DNA of 19,784 nt from Nautiliaceae bacterium (GCA_027008345.1 JALTBU010000162.1:1-19784), one strand, 5' to 3'. Counted from the first letter of the stretch, positions 1 through 8,588 are shown. Translations and numbers: made by a program. Notes: generated by a model from the letters alone, not told the origin.

Positions 1-230
1 ATTGTATAATTGCAACAGATATTTCAAAAGATGGAACGCTTAGCGGTCTTAATATAAATTTTATACTTGAAATTCAAAATGCAAGCAAAAAACCGGTAAT
101 CGCAAGCGGCGGAGTGGCAAGTGAAGAAGATATAAAAAAAGTAAAAGAAAACGGAATATATGGAGTAATAATAGGAAAAGCCTTTTATGAAGGTAAAATT
201 GATTTAGAAAAAATTTTAAAGGATTACTGA
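1..230 (+). CDS. hisA: HisA, C-terminal part (partial at window start)
   Basis: This is the last 75 codons of phosphoribosylformimino-AICAR ribotide isomerase, the (beta/alpha)8 enzyme that opens the aminoaldose ring of ProFAR to give PRFAR in histidine biosynthesis. The reading frame starts at base 3 and ends at TGA 228-230. Visible signatures are the ATDISKDGTLSGLN stretch, whose Asp followed by DGT-x-x-G-x-N is the second catalytic region of HisA, then the phosphate-binding ASGG and the late GVIIGKAFYEGKI motif. HisF has a different, DADGT-type segment here, so HisA is preferred. The stop shares one base with the next start codon (TGATG), implying translational coupling to the CheY gene. 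The 5' part and promoter lie outside the window. Confidence 0.93.
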   Translation, partial: CIIATDISKDGTLSGLNINFILEIQNASKKPVIASGGVASEEDIKKVKENGIYGVIIGKAFYEGKIDLEKILKDY

Positions 231-709
231 TGGGTAAGATTTTAATTGTTGACGATTCATCAACTATGAGAAGAATCATAAAAAATGTTTTGAAAAAATT
301 AGGATTTAAAGAGGAAGATTTTTTAGAAGCAGAAAATGGAAAAGTTGCATGGGAAATTTGGCAAAAAGAAAAAGATAATATTGATTTGATACTGCTTGAC
401 TGGAATATGCCTGAAATGAACGGATACGATTTTCTAAAAGCTGTAAGAGCTGATGAGGTTAAAAGAGGCATTCTTGGAAGTAAAGATGAAAAAGTCAAAA
501 TTAAAGGCAAAGATGGTAAAGTTAAAGAAATGAGTAAATTCATTTATGACATTAAAAAAGGAAAAGGCGTAAAAATTATTATGGTAACTACAGAGGGTGG
601 TAAGGCAGAAGTTTTAAAAGCTGTTCAGGCTGGTGTAAACAGCTATATTGTAAAACCTTTTAATGAAGAAAAAATCAGAGAAAAACTTGAAGGGCTTAAA
701 ATTTTATGA
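230..709 (+). CDS. cheY: CheY-type chemotaxis response regulator with a 33-residue insertion
   Basis: This is a stand-alone receiver domain of 159 aa, expected to be phosphorylated by CheA and to bind the flagellar switch. It has the acidic pair D8-D9, phosphoacceptor D57 (LLDWNMPEMNG), conserved T120 (MVTTEGGKAEV) and K142 (VKPF). The opening VDDSSTMRRIIKN and the TTEGGKAEV block are characteristic of CheY in Campylobacterota. The oddity is length: D57 to the conserved Thr is 63 residues against about 30 in ordinary CheY. The extra material is a Lys/Gly-rich stretch at about residues 76-112, between helix 3 and strand 4. No output domain follows. The gene lies between hisA and prmA, overlapping each by 1-4 nt. 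Recalled Campylobacter synteny (cheY-prmA-ftsH) supports the identity. Confidence 0.92.
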   Translation: MGKILIVDDSSTMRRIIKNVLKKLGFKEEDFLEAENGKVAWEIWQKEKDNIDLILLDWNMPEMNGYDFLKAVRADEVKRGILGSKDEKVKIKGKDGKVKEMSKFIYDIKKGKGVKIIMVTTEGGKAEVLKAVQAGVNSYIVKPFNEEKIREKLEGLKIL

Positions 710-1527
710 AAAATATTTTTTTTGAAACATATGTTACCCCCTCGTCGCATAAAGATGAGATAAGTAATTTCTTAATTGAAAGATTTAATAACGGAATAGA
801 AGAAACTGGAAATACACTTATTTTAAGAAGTGATAAACTATTAGATAATTTGATGGAAGAATTAAGAGTTTATGTAAAAGCACTTGAAGAAATTTTTGAT
901 GAAAAAATTGATTTAAAAATTGAAACAAAAGAGAAAGAAAATAAAGATTGGATTGAAAATTATAAAAAATCTATTAAGCCTGTTGAAATTGATGAATTTT
1001 ATATACATCCAAGCTGGTATCCTCCAAAAGAAAATAAAATCAATATAATGATAGACCCGGCTCTTGCTTTTGGAAGTGGACATCATGAAACAACAAGAAG
1101 TTGTGTAAAAGCTCTTAAAAAATATGTAAAAAAAGATAATACCCTGCTTGATGTAGGATGCGGAAGTGGTATTTTAGGAATAGTGGCAAGCAAACTCGGA
1201 GCAAAAGTTGATGCATGTGATACTGATCCCCTTGCTGTTAAAAGTGCAAAAGAAAATTTTGAGCTTAACGGTGTGAAATATAAAAATATCTGGGAAGGAA
1301 GTGCAAATAAAACTAATAAAAAATATGATATTGTTGTCGCAAATATTATTGCTGATGTATTAATTTTCATAGCAAATGATATTAAACCAAAAGTTAATGA
1401 TATTTTAATCCTTTCAGGTATAATTGACAAATATAAAAATAAAGTTCTAGAAAAATACAAAGATTTTGAGCTTATTGAAGAAATAAAAGAAAATGAGTGG
1501 GTAACTCTTATACTTAAAAGGATATAG
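706..1527 (+). CDS. prmA: Ribosomal protein L11 methyltransferase
   Basis: The 273-aa product is an S-adenosylmethionine-dependent methyltransferase predicted to trimethylate ribosomal protein L11 in the cytoplasm. The N-terminal ~90 residues correspond to the L11-recognition domain. The hallmark DPALAFGSGHHETT sits at 117-130, the SAM-binding motif I DVGCGSG at 149-155, and the VANI motif replacing the usual NPPY at 211-214. It is somewhat shorter than the enterobacterial protein (about 293 aa). The start overlaps the cheY stop in an ATGA arrangement. The stop is directly followed by the ftsH ATG, so the three genes are probably co-transcribed and coupled. The family assignment is firm. L11 as substrate comes from family knowledge. 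Confidence 0.95.
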   Translation: MKNIFFETYVTPSSHKDEISNFLIERFNNGIEETGNTLILRSDKLLDNLMEELRVYVKALEEIFDEKIDLKIETKEKENKDWIENYKKSIKPVEIDEFYIHPSWYPPKENKINIMIDPALAFGSGHHETTRSCVKALKKYVKKDNTLLDVGCGSGILGIVASKLGAKVDACDTDPLAVKSAKENFELNGVKYKNIWEGSANKTNKKYDIVVANIIADVLIFIANDIKPKVNDILILSGIIDKYKNKVLEKYKDFELIEEIKENEWVTLILKRI

Positions 1528-3477
1528 ATGGCAGATAATAACAAGAAAAATAATAATTTTTTTAATCAAAATCCTCTTTTACTTTTTATAATTTTTGCTA
1601 TTTTGATAGTTTTGATTTTTAGAAGTATTGCTCCAAATGCCGTTAGTGAAGTCAATAATCTATCATCGCAAAATCATGTAATGGCATATACATATTCGGA
1701 TATAAAAAGACTTGCTAAAGAAGGTAAACTTGCTTATGTTGCAATAGGTAGAAACACCGTTAAAGCAAAACTTAAAGATGGTGAGATTATTACTGTAAAT
1801 AAAGTTCCAAATGATCCTACTCTTGTAGAAACGCTTGATAAATACCATGTACCTTATGGAGCAATTAATGATAATAATTGGCTGAGTGACCTTATATTTG
1901 GCTGGATTATTCCTATATTGATTTTTTTTGCTATTTGGATGTTTTTGGCAAGCCGTATGCAAAAAGGTATGGGAGGAGTGCTTGGATTTGGTAGTGCAAA
2001 GGGGCTTATAAAGTCTGAAAAACCAAATGTAAAATTTGATGATGTGGCTGGAAATGATGAAGCAAAAGAAGAAGTAAAAGAAATAGTGGATTTTTTAAAA
2101 AATCCTGATAGATATATTGAACTTGGTGCAAAAATTCCAAAAGGGGTTTTACTTGTAGGACCTCCGGGTACAGGTAAAACACTTCTTGCAAAAGCAGTTG
2201 CAGGTGAAGCTGATGTTCCATTTTTTGCAGTAAGCGGAAGTAGTTTTATAGAAATGTTTGTAGGTGTGGGTGCTGCCAGGGTTAGAGACCTTTTCAATCA
2301 AGCAAAAAAAGAGGCACCAAGTATTATTTTTATTGATGAGATTGATGCAATAGGTAAAACAAGAGCTGCAGCTGGTCCAATGGGTGGAAATGATGAAAGA
2401 GAACAAACTCTTAATCAGCTTTTGGCTGAAATGGACGGGTTTGATTCAAATGAGCCTGTAATTGTTCTCGCGGCTACAAATAGACCCGAAGTTCTTGACC
2501 CCGCTTTGCTTAGACCTGGAAGATTTGATAGACAAGTGCTTGTTGATAAGCCTGATTTTAAAGGTAGGGTGCAAATTTTAAAAGTTCATGTTAAAAAAAT
2601 AAAAGCCGGAAAAGATGTAAATCTTGAAGAAATTGCAAGAATCACTGCAGGGCTTGCAGGTGCAGATCTTGCAAATATAGTAAATGAAGCAGCTTTGCTT
2701 GCCGGTAGAAAAGGTAAAAAAGAAGTTAATCAAGACGATTTTCTTGAAGCTGTTGAGAGACAGATTGCAGGATTGGAGAAAAAATCAAGAAGACTTAATG
2801 AAAAAGATAAAAAAATTGTCGCTTATCATGAAAGCGGACATGCTGTTATTGGAGAAACTACTGAGGGTGCGAGAAAAGTTAAAAAAGTTTCTATTGTGCC
2901 AAGAGGTCTTGCAGCGCTTGGATATACTCTAAATCTTCCCGAAGAAGATAAATATCTTATGCAAAAGCACGAACTTGTGGCAGAAATTGATACGCTTCTT
3001 GGAGGAAGGGCTGCTGAGGATGTATTTATCGGTGAAATTTCAACCGGTGCAAGCAACGATCTTGAAAGAGCAACAGACATTGCAAAAGCAATGGTCAAAA
3101 TATATGGAATGACAGACGTAGCAGGTCTTATGGTGCTTGAAAAACAGGCAAATAAATTTTTAGGCGGATTTGCAGAAGCAAAAGATTATTCTGAAAAGCT
3201 TCAACAAGAGGTTGATGATTTCGTTAAAAAATTTTTAGAAGAAAGATATAAAATAGTAAAAGAAAAACTTCAAAAATATAGACCTGTAATAGAACAAATG
3301 GTAAAAGAGCTTTACGATAAAGAAGTTATTGAAGGTGAAAGAGTAAGAGAGCTTATTAAAGCTTTTGATGAAGGTAGACTTGAAGAAGTAATACAAGAAT
3401 ATAATCAACAAAATGCTAAAAGAATAGAAGAACAAAATAAAAAAGAGGAAAATGATGAAAACGGAAATAATTCTTAA
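1528..3477 (+). CDS. ftsH: ATP-dependent zinc metalloprotease FtsH
   Basis: This is a membrane-anchored AAA+ protease that extracts and degrades damaged membrane and regulatory proteins. The 649-aa chain is full length. It has a first membrane segment at about 16-32, a small periplasmic region, a second segment at about 125-141, Walker A GPPGTGKT at 211-218, Walker B FIDEID at 268-273 and a second region of homology with R330 and R333 at about 317-334. The zinc-binding HESGH is at 434-438, with the third ligand probably D511 (SNDLE). The pore motif FVGVGA is present (244-249). The C-terminus is a charged tail rich in Glu, Lys, Asn and Gln. AAAAGGAT lies just upstream of the ATG, which directly follows the prmA stop. 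The last 26 nt overlap the psd-like gene. Confidence 0.98.
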   Translation: MADNNKKNNNFFNQNPLLLFIIFAILIVLIFRSIAPNAVSEVNNLSSQNHVMAYTYSDIKRLAKEGKLAYVAIGRNTVKAKLKDGEIITVNKVPNDPTLVETLDKYHVPYGAINDNNWLSDLIFGWIIPILIFFAIWMFLASRMQKGMGGVLGFGSAKGLIKSEKPNVKFDDVAGNDEAKEEVKEIVDFLKNPDRYIELGAKIPKGVLLVGPPGTGKTLLAKAVAGEADVPFFAVSGSSFIEMFVGVGAARVRDLFNQAKKEAPSIIFIDEIDAIGKTRAAAGPMGGNDEREQTLNQLLAEMDGFDSNEPVIVLAATNRPEVLDPALLRPGRFDRQVLVDKPDFKGRVQILKVHVKKIKAGKDVNLEEIARITAGLAGADLANIVNEAALLAGRKGKKEVNQDDFLEAVERQIAGLEKKSRRLNEKDKKIVAYHESGHAVIGETTEGARKVKKVSIVPRGLAALGYTLNLPEEDKYLMQKHELVAEIDTLLGGRAAEDVFIGEISTGASNDLERATDIAKAMVKIYGMTDVAGLMVLEKQANKFLGGFAEAKDYSEKLQQEVDDFVKKFLEERYKIVKEKLQKYRPVIEQMVKELYDKEVIEGERVRELIKAFDEGRLEEVIQEYNQQNAKRIEEQNKKEENDENGNNS

Positions 3478-4096
3478 AGAAGGTTATCCTTATATACTTG
3501 TTAGTTTCGCCGCTTTTTTAATTTCTCTTTTGTTTTCTTTTCCTTTAATTATACAGTTAGGATTACTTGGAGTTTTTTTGTTTTTTATATATTTTTTTAG
3601 AAATCCTGAAAGAATTCCGGAAGAGAAAGGAGATGGTGTTATCATTTCTCCAAGTGATGGAACTATAATTTCAATAACAGATTCTATTTCACCCATAACT
3701 AAACAAGAATCAATCAAAATATCAATTAGATTATCAATCTTTGATGTACATGTTCAACGCTCTCCCATAGAAGGTGAAATGAGTGCAAGGGAATATATTC
3801 ATGGAGAATTTTTATATTTAAGCGATGAAAAAGCAAGTGAGCTTAATGAGCAAAATAGAGTTTTGTTTGAAAATGAAAAGGCCAAAATTGTTGTGAATCA
3901 GATAGCAGGTTTTATTACAAGAAGAATTATAATGTTTAGGGATTTAGGCCCTGTAAAACTTACTGAAAGATACGGAATGATAATGTTTGGAAGTCAAGTT
4001 GATGTATATCTTCCTAAAAACACTGTTATAAAAGTGACTGAGTTTCAAAAAGTGAAAGCAGGCGAGAGTTTAATAGGATATATAAATGAAAATTAA
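3452..4096 (+). CDS. Phosphatidylserine decarboxylase, short membrane-anchored type
   Basis: This pyruvoyl-dependent decarboxylase proenzyme of the short (archaetidyl/phosphatidylserine) class is predicted to turn phosphatidylserine into phosphatidylethanolamine at the inner membrane. The 214-aa product has hydrophobic segments at about 12-29 and 32-49. It then has SPSDG with D69, DVHVQRSP with H100, and the processing site FGSQVDVYLP, where cleavage at G180-S181 should generate the pyruvoyl group, leaving a short alpha chain. The substrate-producing synthase pssA follows with an 11-nt overlap, which strengthens the role. Two ATGs are in tandem. The Shine-Dalgarno GAGGA at 3445-3449 is better spaced (5 nt) for the second, at 3455, so the protein may begin one residue later. 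A second, classical Psd is encoded at 10778. Confidence 0.9.
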   Translation: MMKTEIILKEGYPYILVSFAAFLISLLFSFPLIIQLGLLGVFLFFIYFFRNPERIPEEKGDGVIISPSDGTIISITDSISPITKQESIKISIRLSIFDVHVQRSPIEGEMSAREYIHGEFLYLSDEKASELNEQNRVLFENEKAKIVVNQIAGFITRRIIMFRDLGPVKLTERYGMIMFGSQVDVYLPKNTVIKVTEFQKVKAGESLIGYINEN

Positions 4097-4793
4097 TTTA
4101 GCATATCTGTTACCTAATTTTTTTACTGCACTCAGTGCTTTTTTTGGAGTGATGAGTATTATTGCTTCATCTCAGGGAAAGTTTGAAAAAGCATTTATTT
4201 ATATTGTATTGTCTTTAATTGCCGATGGGCTTGATGGAAGAGTTGCAAGACTTACAAATACTACTTCAAAATTTGGTGTAGAATTCGATTCACTTGCCGA
4301 TTTGGTTGCTTTTGGCGTGGCTCCGTCTATGATGTTGTTTTTTGCTATTGGTCAAGATTATGGAAAATTTGGTGCGCTTGTAAGCGGACTTTTTGTAGTT
4401 TTTGGAGCTATTAGACTTGCAAGATTTAATGTAACAACGGGGGAACTTGACCCAAGATATTTTATAGGACTTCCAATTCCGACAGCAGCAGTTGTACTTG
4501 GAAGCTGGATTATGCTCGATATTAAATATAATGGAGGGCTAAATCTTTTAATTTTACTTGGAGCATTGTTTTTGGCATTTTTAATGGTAAGCAATTTCAG
4601 ATATCCAAGCTTTAAAAAAATTAATTTTAATAAAAATGTAGCAATTAAAGTATTAGTACTGATTATTGTTCTTGCTTCATTTGTTTATTTATATCCTGTG
4701 GAAGCTATTGCATTGCTTCTTACAGTTTATACATTTTACGGAGTAATAAGAGGAATTAAAGGAATGGTGAAAGCTCAAAAAATTACTAAATAA
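4086..4793 (+). CDS. pssA: CDP-diacylglycerol--serine O-phosphatidyltransferase
   Basis: This integral membrane enzyme transfers a phosphatidyl group from CDP-diacylglycerol to L-serine, making phosphatidylserine, the substrate of Psd. The 235-aa chain shows the CDP-alcohol phosphatidyltransferase signature in full: D47, D50-G51, A54-R55, then G64, D68 and D72, which coordinate the metal and CDP. Several hydrophobic helices follow (about 78-100, 130-145, 153-171, 186-225). The type II membrane form, rather than the soluble E. coli type, is what epsilonproteobacteria use. AGGAT at 4075-4079, 6 nt before the ATG, lies inside the upstream psd-like gene, so expression is probably coupled. This is the last gene before the leuA promoter. 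Confidence 0.95.
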   Translation: MKINLAYLLPNFFTALSAFFGVMSIIASSQGKFEKAFIYIVLSLIADGLDGRVARLTNTTSKFGVEFDSLADLVAFGVAPSMMLFFAIGQDYGKFGALVSGLFVVFGAIRLARFNVTTGELDPRYFIGLPIPTAAVVLGSWIMLDIKYNGGLNLLILLGALFLAFLMVSNFRYPSFKKINFNKNVAIKVLVLIIVLASFVYLYPVEAIALLLTVYTFYGVIRGIKGMVKAQKITK

Positions 4794-4802
4794 TAATTTT
4801 TT
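4777..4802 (+). terminator. Possible weak A/T-only terminator after pssA
   Basis: AAAAAATTA (4777-4785) is the exact reverse complement of TAATTTTTT (4794-4802), leaving an 8-nt loop that contains the pssA stop, and a T-rich run continues to 4808. The stem contains no G-C pairs, so any hairpin would be marginal. It may slow or leakily terminate the upstream operon just before the leuA promoter. Chance pairing is likely in DNA this AT-rich. Confidence 0.3.
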
Positions 4803-4806
4803 TCTT

Positions 4807-4835
4807 TTGACAAATATTTTACATTTTAGTATAAT
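4807..4835 (+). promoter_or_regulatory. Consensus sigma-70 promoter for the leuA operon
   Basis: A perfect TTGACA (4807-4812) is separated by exactly 17 nt from a perfect TATAAT (4830-4835). Initiation would fall at about 4842, giving a leader of about 24 nt before the leuA ATG at 4866. A second TATAAT-like box is at 4845-4850. The Shine-Dalgarno AAAGGA (4855-4860) is 5 nt from the start. The leader is too short for a leucine attenuator or T-box, so control of leuA transcription, if any, would need a repressor whose site I cannot identify. Confidence 0.85.
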
Positions 4836-4865
4836 TTTAAAAATTATAATCTATAAAGGATTAAT

Positions 4866-6419
4866 ATGGAAATGGTTAAAATTTTTGATACAACACTTAG
4901 AGATGGAGAACAGTCTCCTGGTGCTTCTATGACAATAGAAGAAAAAATAAAAGTGGCAAAACAGCTTGAAAAACTAAAAGTAGATATTATTGAAGCAGGA
5001 TTTGCAGCAGCGAGTCCAGGAGATTTTGAAGCTATTAATATGATTGCAAAAGAAATTAAAGATTCAACAATCTGTTCGCTTGCAAGAGCACTTGAAAGAG
5101 ATATTGAAGCAGCAGCAAAAGCAATAGCTCCAGCTCCTCTTAAAAGAATACATACTTTTATAGCAACAAGTCCTATTCATATGAAATATAAGCTTAAAAT
5201 GAGTCCTGATGAAGTGATTAAAAGAGCAGTTGATGCTGTTAAATATGCAAGAACTTTCATTGATGATGTTGAATTTAGCTGTGAAGATGCCGGAAGAAGT
5301 GAAATGCCGTTTTTAAAAGAGATAATTTCAGCAGTAATTGAAGCTGGGGCAAAAACTATAAATATCCCAGATACGGTAGGTTATAGATTCCCTACGGAAA
5401 TGGGTGCGATGATTAAAGAACTTGTTGATTATTTTCCAAAAGATATAACTTTTTCAGTGCATTGTCATAACGACCTTGGTCTTGCCACTGCAAATTCGCT
5501 TTATTCAATATTAAACGGGGCAAGACAGGTTGAATGTACAATAAACGGTCTTGGTGAAAGAGCCGGAAATGCCGCTTTGGAAGAAATTGTAATGGCTATT
5601 AAAGTAAGACGTGATTTGTTTGAGGGGATTGATACAAGAATCAATACAAAAGAGATTTATCCCACAAGTAGGTTAGTTGCGTCAGTTACAGGAATAGAGC
5701 CTCAGCCAAATAAAGCGATTGTAGGAAGAAACGCATTTGCTCATGAAAGCGGTATTCATCAAGATGGTGTTCTTAAACACAAAGAAACATATGAAATTAT
5801 GAGAGCTGAGGATATTGGACTTGATGTAAAAGATACAATTGTTCTTGGTAAACACAGCGGAAGACACGCATTTAAGAAAAAACTTGAATCACTTGGATTT
5901 AATGATATAAACGAAGATGAACTTAATGAACTATTTATAAAATTTAAAAAATTAGCTGATAAGAAAAAAGAGATTTATGATGAGGATATTTTGGCAATTA
6001 TGAATGAAGCCACAGATAAAACACCAAAAGTATATGAACTTGTTTCATTACAGCTTAGTGATTGTTCTGATGGTGTTCCAAGTGCCGCTGCTAAAATTAA
6101 ATTTGAAGATAAAATTTATATTGATGCAGCAATAGGTGAGGGGACAATTGATGCAATATTTAAAGTGATTGACAGAATAAGCGGAATAAATGGAAAACTT
6201 ATGGATTATAAAGTAGAAGCTGTAAGTGAAGGAAAAGACGCTTTGGCAAAAGTTATGGTAAAAGTGGTATTTGATGAAAATAAACCGGCTGTTATGGGGC
6301 ATGGTTTAAGTATAGATACAATGCTTGCAAGTGCAAAAGCATATATCAATGCACTTAATAATTATTTGCATATGAAAGATTTATTAAGTAAAAAAATAAG
6401 TTATAAGGATTCAATTTAA
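4866..6419 (+). CDS. leuA: 2-isopropylmalate synthase
   Basis: This enzyme catalyses the first committed step of leucine biosynthesis, condensing acetyl-CoA with 2-oxoisovalerate. The 517-aa product is the usual length. The N-terminal TIM-barrel has FDTTLRDGEQSPGA (7-20, with R12 and the metal ligand D13) and the metal-binding HCHND (199-203). NGLGERAGNA is at 227-236 and HESGIHQDG at 293-301. After the linker subdomains, residues from about 385 form the C-terminal regulatory domain (SAAAKI, EGTIDAIFK, GHG), where leucine normally causes feedback inhibition. The start follows a good Shine-Dalgarno, with an in-frame second Met two codons on. It is the first gene of a long operon, and its TAA overlaps the der ATG by one base. 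No other leu genes are adjacent. Confidence 0.96.
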   Translation: MEMVKIFDTTLRDGEQSPGASMTIEEKIKVAKQLEKLKVDIIEAGFAAASPGDFEAINMIAKEIKDSTICSLARALERDIEAAAKAIAPAPLKRIHTFIATSPIHMKYKLKMSPDEVIKRAVDAVKYARTFIDDVEFSCEDAGRSEMPFLKEIISAVIEAGAKTINIPDTVGYRFPTEMGAMIKELVDYFPKDITFSVHCHNDLGLATANSLYSILNGARQVECTINGLGERAGNAALEEIVMAIKVRRDLFEGIDTRINTKEIYPTSRLVASVTGIEPQPNKAIVGRNAFAHESGIHQDGVLKHKETYEIMRAEDIGLDVKDTIVLGKHSGRHAFKKKLESLGFNDINEDELNELFIKFKKLADKKKEIYDEDILAIMNEATDKTPKVYELVSLQLSDCSDGVPSAAAKIKFEDKIYIDAAIGEGTIDAIFKVIDRISGINGKLMDYKVEAVSEGKDALAKVMVKVVFDENKPAVMGHGLSIDTMLASAKAYINALNNYLHMKDLLSKKISYKDSI

Positions 6420-7801
6420 TGTTAAAAGTAGCCATTCTTGGTAAGCCGAATGTAGGCAAAAGCAGTTTTTTTAATAGAATTTTAAGAAAAAGAGATGCAA
6501 TCATCTCCGAAAAAGCAGGTACTACCAGAGATATAAAAAAAAGAGAAGTTTCTCTTGATGACGAACTCGAAGATATTTTGATTTTAGATACAGGAGGACT
6601 TGAAGAGAGAGATGAGCTTTTTAATAAAGTAAAACAAAAGGCTCTTGATGCAGCAAAAGAAGCTGATTTAATTATTTATATGGTAGATGCAAAAACAATT
6701 CCTGATGAAGAAGAGAAAAAATATGTAAGAAATCTTCAAAAACTGAAAAAACCTATTATTTTGGTAGTAAATAAAGTTGATAATGATAAAATGATGGAAA
6801 AAGTTTATGATTTTTATGAACTTGGAGTGGAAGAAGTTTATCCCATATCAATTGCCCATAACAGAGGAGTAGGAAAATTAATAGAGAGAATAAAAGATTT
6901 TGTTCCAAAAAAACAAAAAGTTATCGAAGCTACATCGATAGAAGAAGATATTCCTTTAGAAGAGCTTTTTTGCGAAGAAGAAAATGAAAATCTTGAAGAG
7001 CTTAAAGAGATAAAAGTAGCAATTGTAGGAAGGGTCAATGTAGGTAAAAGTTCTTTGCTTAACGCAATTGTAGGAGAAGAGAGGGCAATAGTCAGCGATG
7101 TTGATGGAACGACGATTGATCCTATTGATGAGAGTATATATTTTAATGGGTATCATATTACATTTGTCGATACAGCGGGAATTAGAAGAAGAAGTAAAAT
7201 TAAAGACATTGAAAAATATGCTCTATTAAGAACCGAGAGAGTACTTGAAGAAGCGGATGTTGCTATACTTGTTCTTGATAGTAAAGAAGGGATTGTAGAA
7301 CTTGATGAAAAAATAGGCGGACTTATTCAAAAACACAAAAATGCGTGTATTATTGTTGCCAACAAATGGGATGAAGCAAAGGATGATTTTAAAAAATTTG
7401 AAGAAGAGGTAAGATATAGATTTAAATATCTATATTATGCTCCGTTTATGGCTATAAGTGCAAAAACAAAAAGAAATATTGAAAAATTAAAAGAAAAAAT
7501 TATTTATGTATATGGAAATTACACTAAAAGAATACCAACTGCTAAACTTAACGAATGGATAAAAGAAGCAACAATCAGACATCATCTTCCAACCGATATA
7601 AGAGGAAGAGAGATTAAAATATATTATGCAACTCAATTTGGAATAAAACCACCTACAATTGCGTTAATAATGAATAAACCAAAGCTTCATTTCTCTTATG
7701 AGAGATATTTGATAAACTTTTTAAGACAAAAAGAAGATTTTACAGGTACACCAATAGTGCTTATACCAAGAGAGAAAGGGAAAAAAGATGAAGAAAATTA
7801 G
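6419..7801 (+). CDS. der: Ribosome assembly GTPase Der (EngA)
   Basis: Der is a tandem-domain GTPase required for 50S subunit maturation. The first G domain has GKPNVGKS (8-15), the switch GTTRD (34-38), DTGG (57-60) and NKVD (118-121). An acidic linker of about 25 residues (169-195) leads to the second G domain, with GRVNVGKS (204-211, where Val replaces the common Pro), TT (231-232), DTAG (251-254) and NKWD (315-318). The C-terminal ~90 residues form the KH-like domain. The 460-aa length is normal. AAGGAT at 6405-6410 precedes the ATG, which overlaps the leuA stop. The 3' end overlaps the outer-membrane protein gene by 14 nt. Confidence 0.96.
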   Translation: MLKVAILGKPNVGKSSFFNRILRKRDAIISEKAGTTRDIKKREVSLDDELEDILILDTGGLEERDELFNKVKQKALDAAKEADLIIYMVDAKTIPDEEEKKYVRNLQKLKKPIILVVNKVDNDKMMEKVYDFYELGVEEVYPISIAHNRGVGKLIERIKDFVPKKQKVIEATSIEEDIPLEELFCEEENENLEELKEIKVAIVGRVNVGKSSLLNAIVGEERAIVSDVDGTTIDPIDESIYFNGYHITFVDTAGIRRRSKIKDIEKYALLRTERVLEEADVAILVLDSKEGIVELDEKIGGLIQKHKNACIIVANKWDEAKDDFKKFEEEVRYRFKYLYYAPFMAISAKTKRNIEKLKEKIIYVYGNYTKRIPTAKLNEWIKEATIRHHLPTDIRGREIKIYYATQFGIKPPTIALIMNKPKLHFSYERYLINFLRQKEDFTGTPIVLIPREKGKKDEEN

Positions 7802-8588
7802 TTTTGTTTTAGCAGGTTTAGTTTTAGGATTTAGTACGGCAAGTGCTGATTTTTTAAGTATCAGTGCAGGAGTTGGGATAGAACAGCAAAAAATTGACGG
7901 GTATGTAAAAACCGGTAATACTAAAAATTATTTTAATAATCCATCAGCGGAAAGAGATGGAAATATAAATACAGGTAATTTGGGACTTAATGATAAAAAC
8001 AATCCGTTTTTTTGGGCGAAAATTATTCATCCAATTCCTTTTATCCCAAATGTAAAATTTCAATATACAAAGTATCATTCAACAGGTCACAGCAATTACA
8101 TAGCTGGAAATGTAAAAATATTTGATGATGTTAATATTCCGACAGCTTTAACTAATGCAGATACAAAAATGGATATAAATTCATATGATATAACTTTATT
8201 TTATGAATTTAATCCTGTGTTTGCAGATATAGAATTAGGAGCAGGTGCTGATATTTGGGATGGTACAACAAAAATTTACGATAATACTTCTGATAAAGAG
8301 ATAGTAAATCAAAACTTTACAGTAGTATTACCTTATGTTTACGGGCATGTTGAAACAATGAAATTTTTCGGATTCAGTGCATTGGCAGACATCAAATGGG
8401 CAAAAGCTGGAGATAATCATCATTATGATTATTTAGGAGCCGTTAAATATACAATTGATGTCCCAGGTCCAGTCAATCCTTTTATAAAAGTAGGATATAG
8501 ATATAAAGAAGCATACGGTGTTGATGGGGATAATACTACAAAACTTCAATATAAAGGCGCATTTGCCGAAATAGGAGCAAGGTTTTGA
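7788..8588 (+). CDS. Outer-membrane beta-barrel protein, Campylobacterota-type
   Basis: The 266-aa protein is predicted to be exported and inserted into the outer membrane. It begins with a classic signal peptide: Lys-Lys, a hydrophobic core at about 4-17, and cleavage probably after ASA (18-20). The mature part opens with a Gly/Ser strand and GIEQQKIDGYVK. Amphipathic aromatic strands alternate with polar loops, and the chain ends in ARF, with the terminal Phe expected by the BAM complex. It resembles a lineage-specific epsilonproteobacterial barrel family (the TIGR04219 type as I remember it). I cannot verify this, and no substrate or ligand is evident. AAAGGG lies 7 nt before the ATG inside der. 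The gene sits between two translation genes, der and trpS, presumably by operon packing. Confidence 0.78.
   Translation: MKKISFVLAGLVLGFSTASADFLSISAGVGIEQQKIDGYVKTGNTKNYFNNPSAERDGNINTGNLGLNDKNNPFFWAKIIHPIPFIPNVKFQYTKYHSTGHSNYIAGNVKIFDDVNIPTALTNADTKMDINSYDITLFYEFNPVFADIELGAGADIWDGTTKIYDNTSDKEIVNQNFTVVLPYVYGHVETMKFFGFSALADIKWAKAGDNHHYDYLGAVKYTIDVPGPVNPFIKVGYRYKEAYGVDGDNTTKLQYKGAFAEIGARF
8573..8577 (+). promoter_or_regulatory. Shine-Dalgarno supporting the TTG start of trpS
   Basis: AGGAG lies 7 nt before TTG 8585-8587. This supports initiation at TTG, although the first ATG in the frame is six codons later, inside the conserved first strand of TrpS. Confidence 0.65.

Noticed and set aside
61..543. 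Long minus-strand open frame opposite hisA and cheY
   Set aside because: It is a Leu/Phe/Ser-rich shadow of real genes whose motifs are all on the plus strand, and it has no domain signature.
4845..4850. Second TATAAT upstream of leuA as an independent promoter
   Set aside because: It would initiate almost at the Shine-Dalgarno and lacks a -35 at a suitable distance. The 4807/4830 pair is far better.
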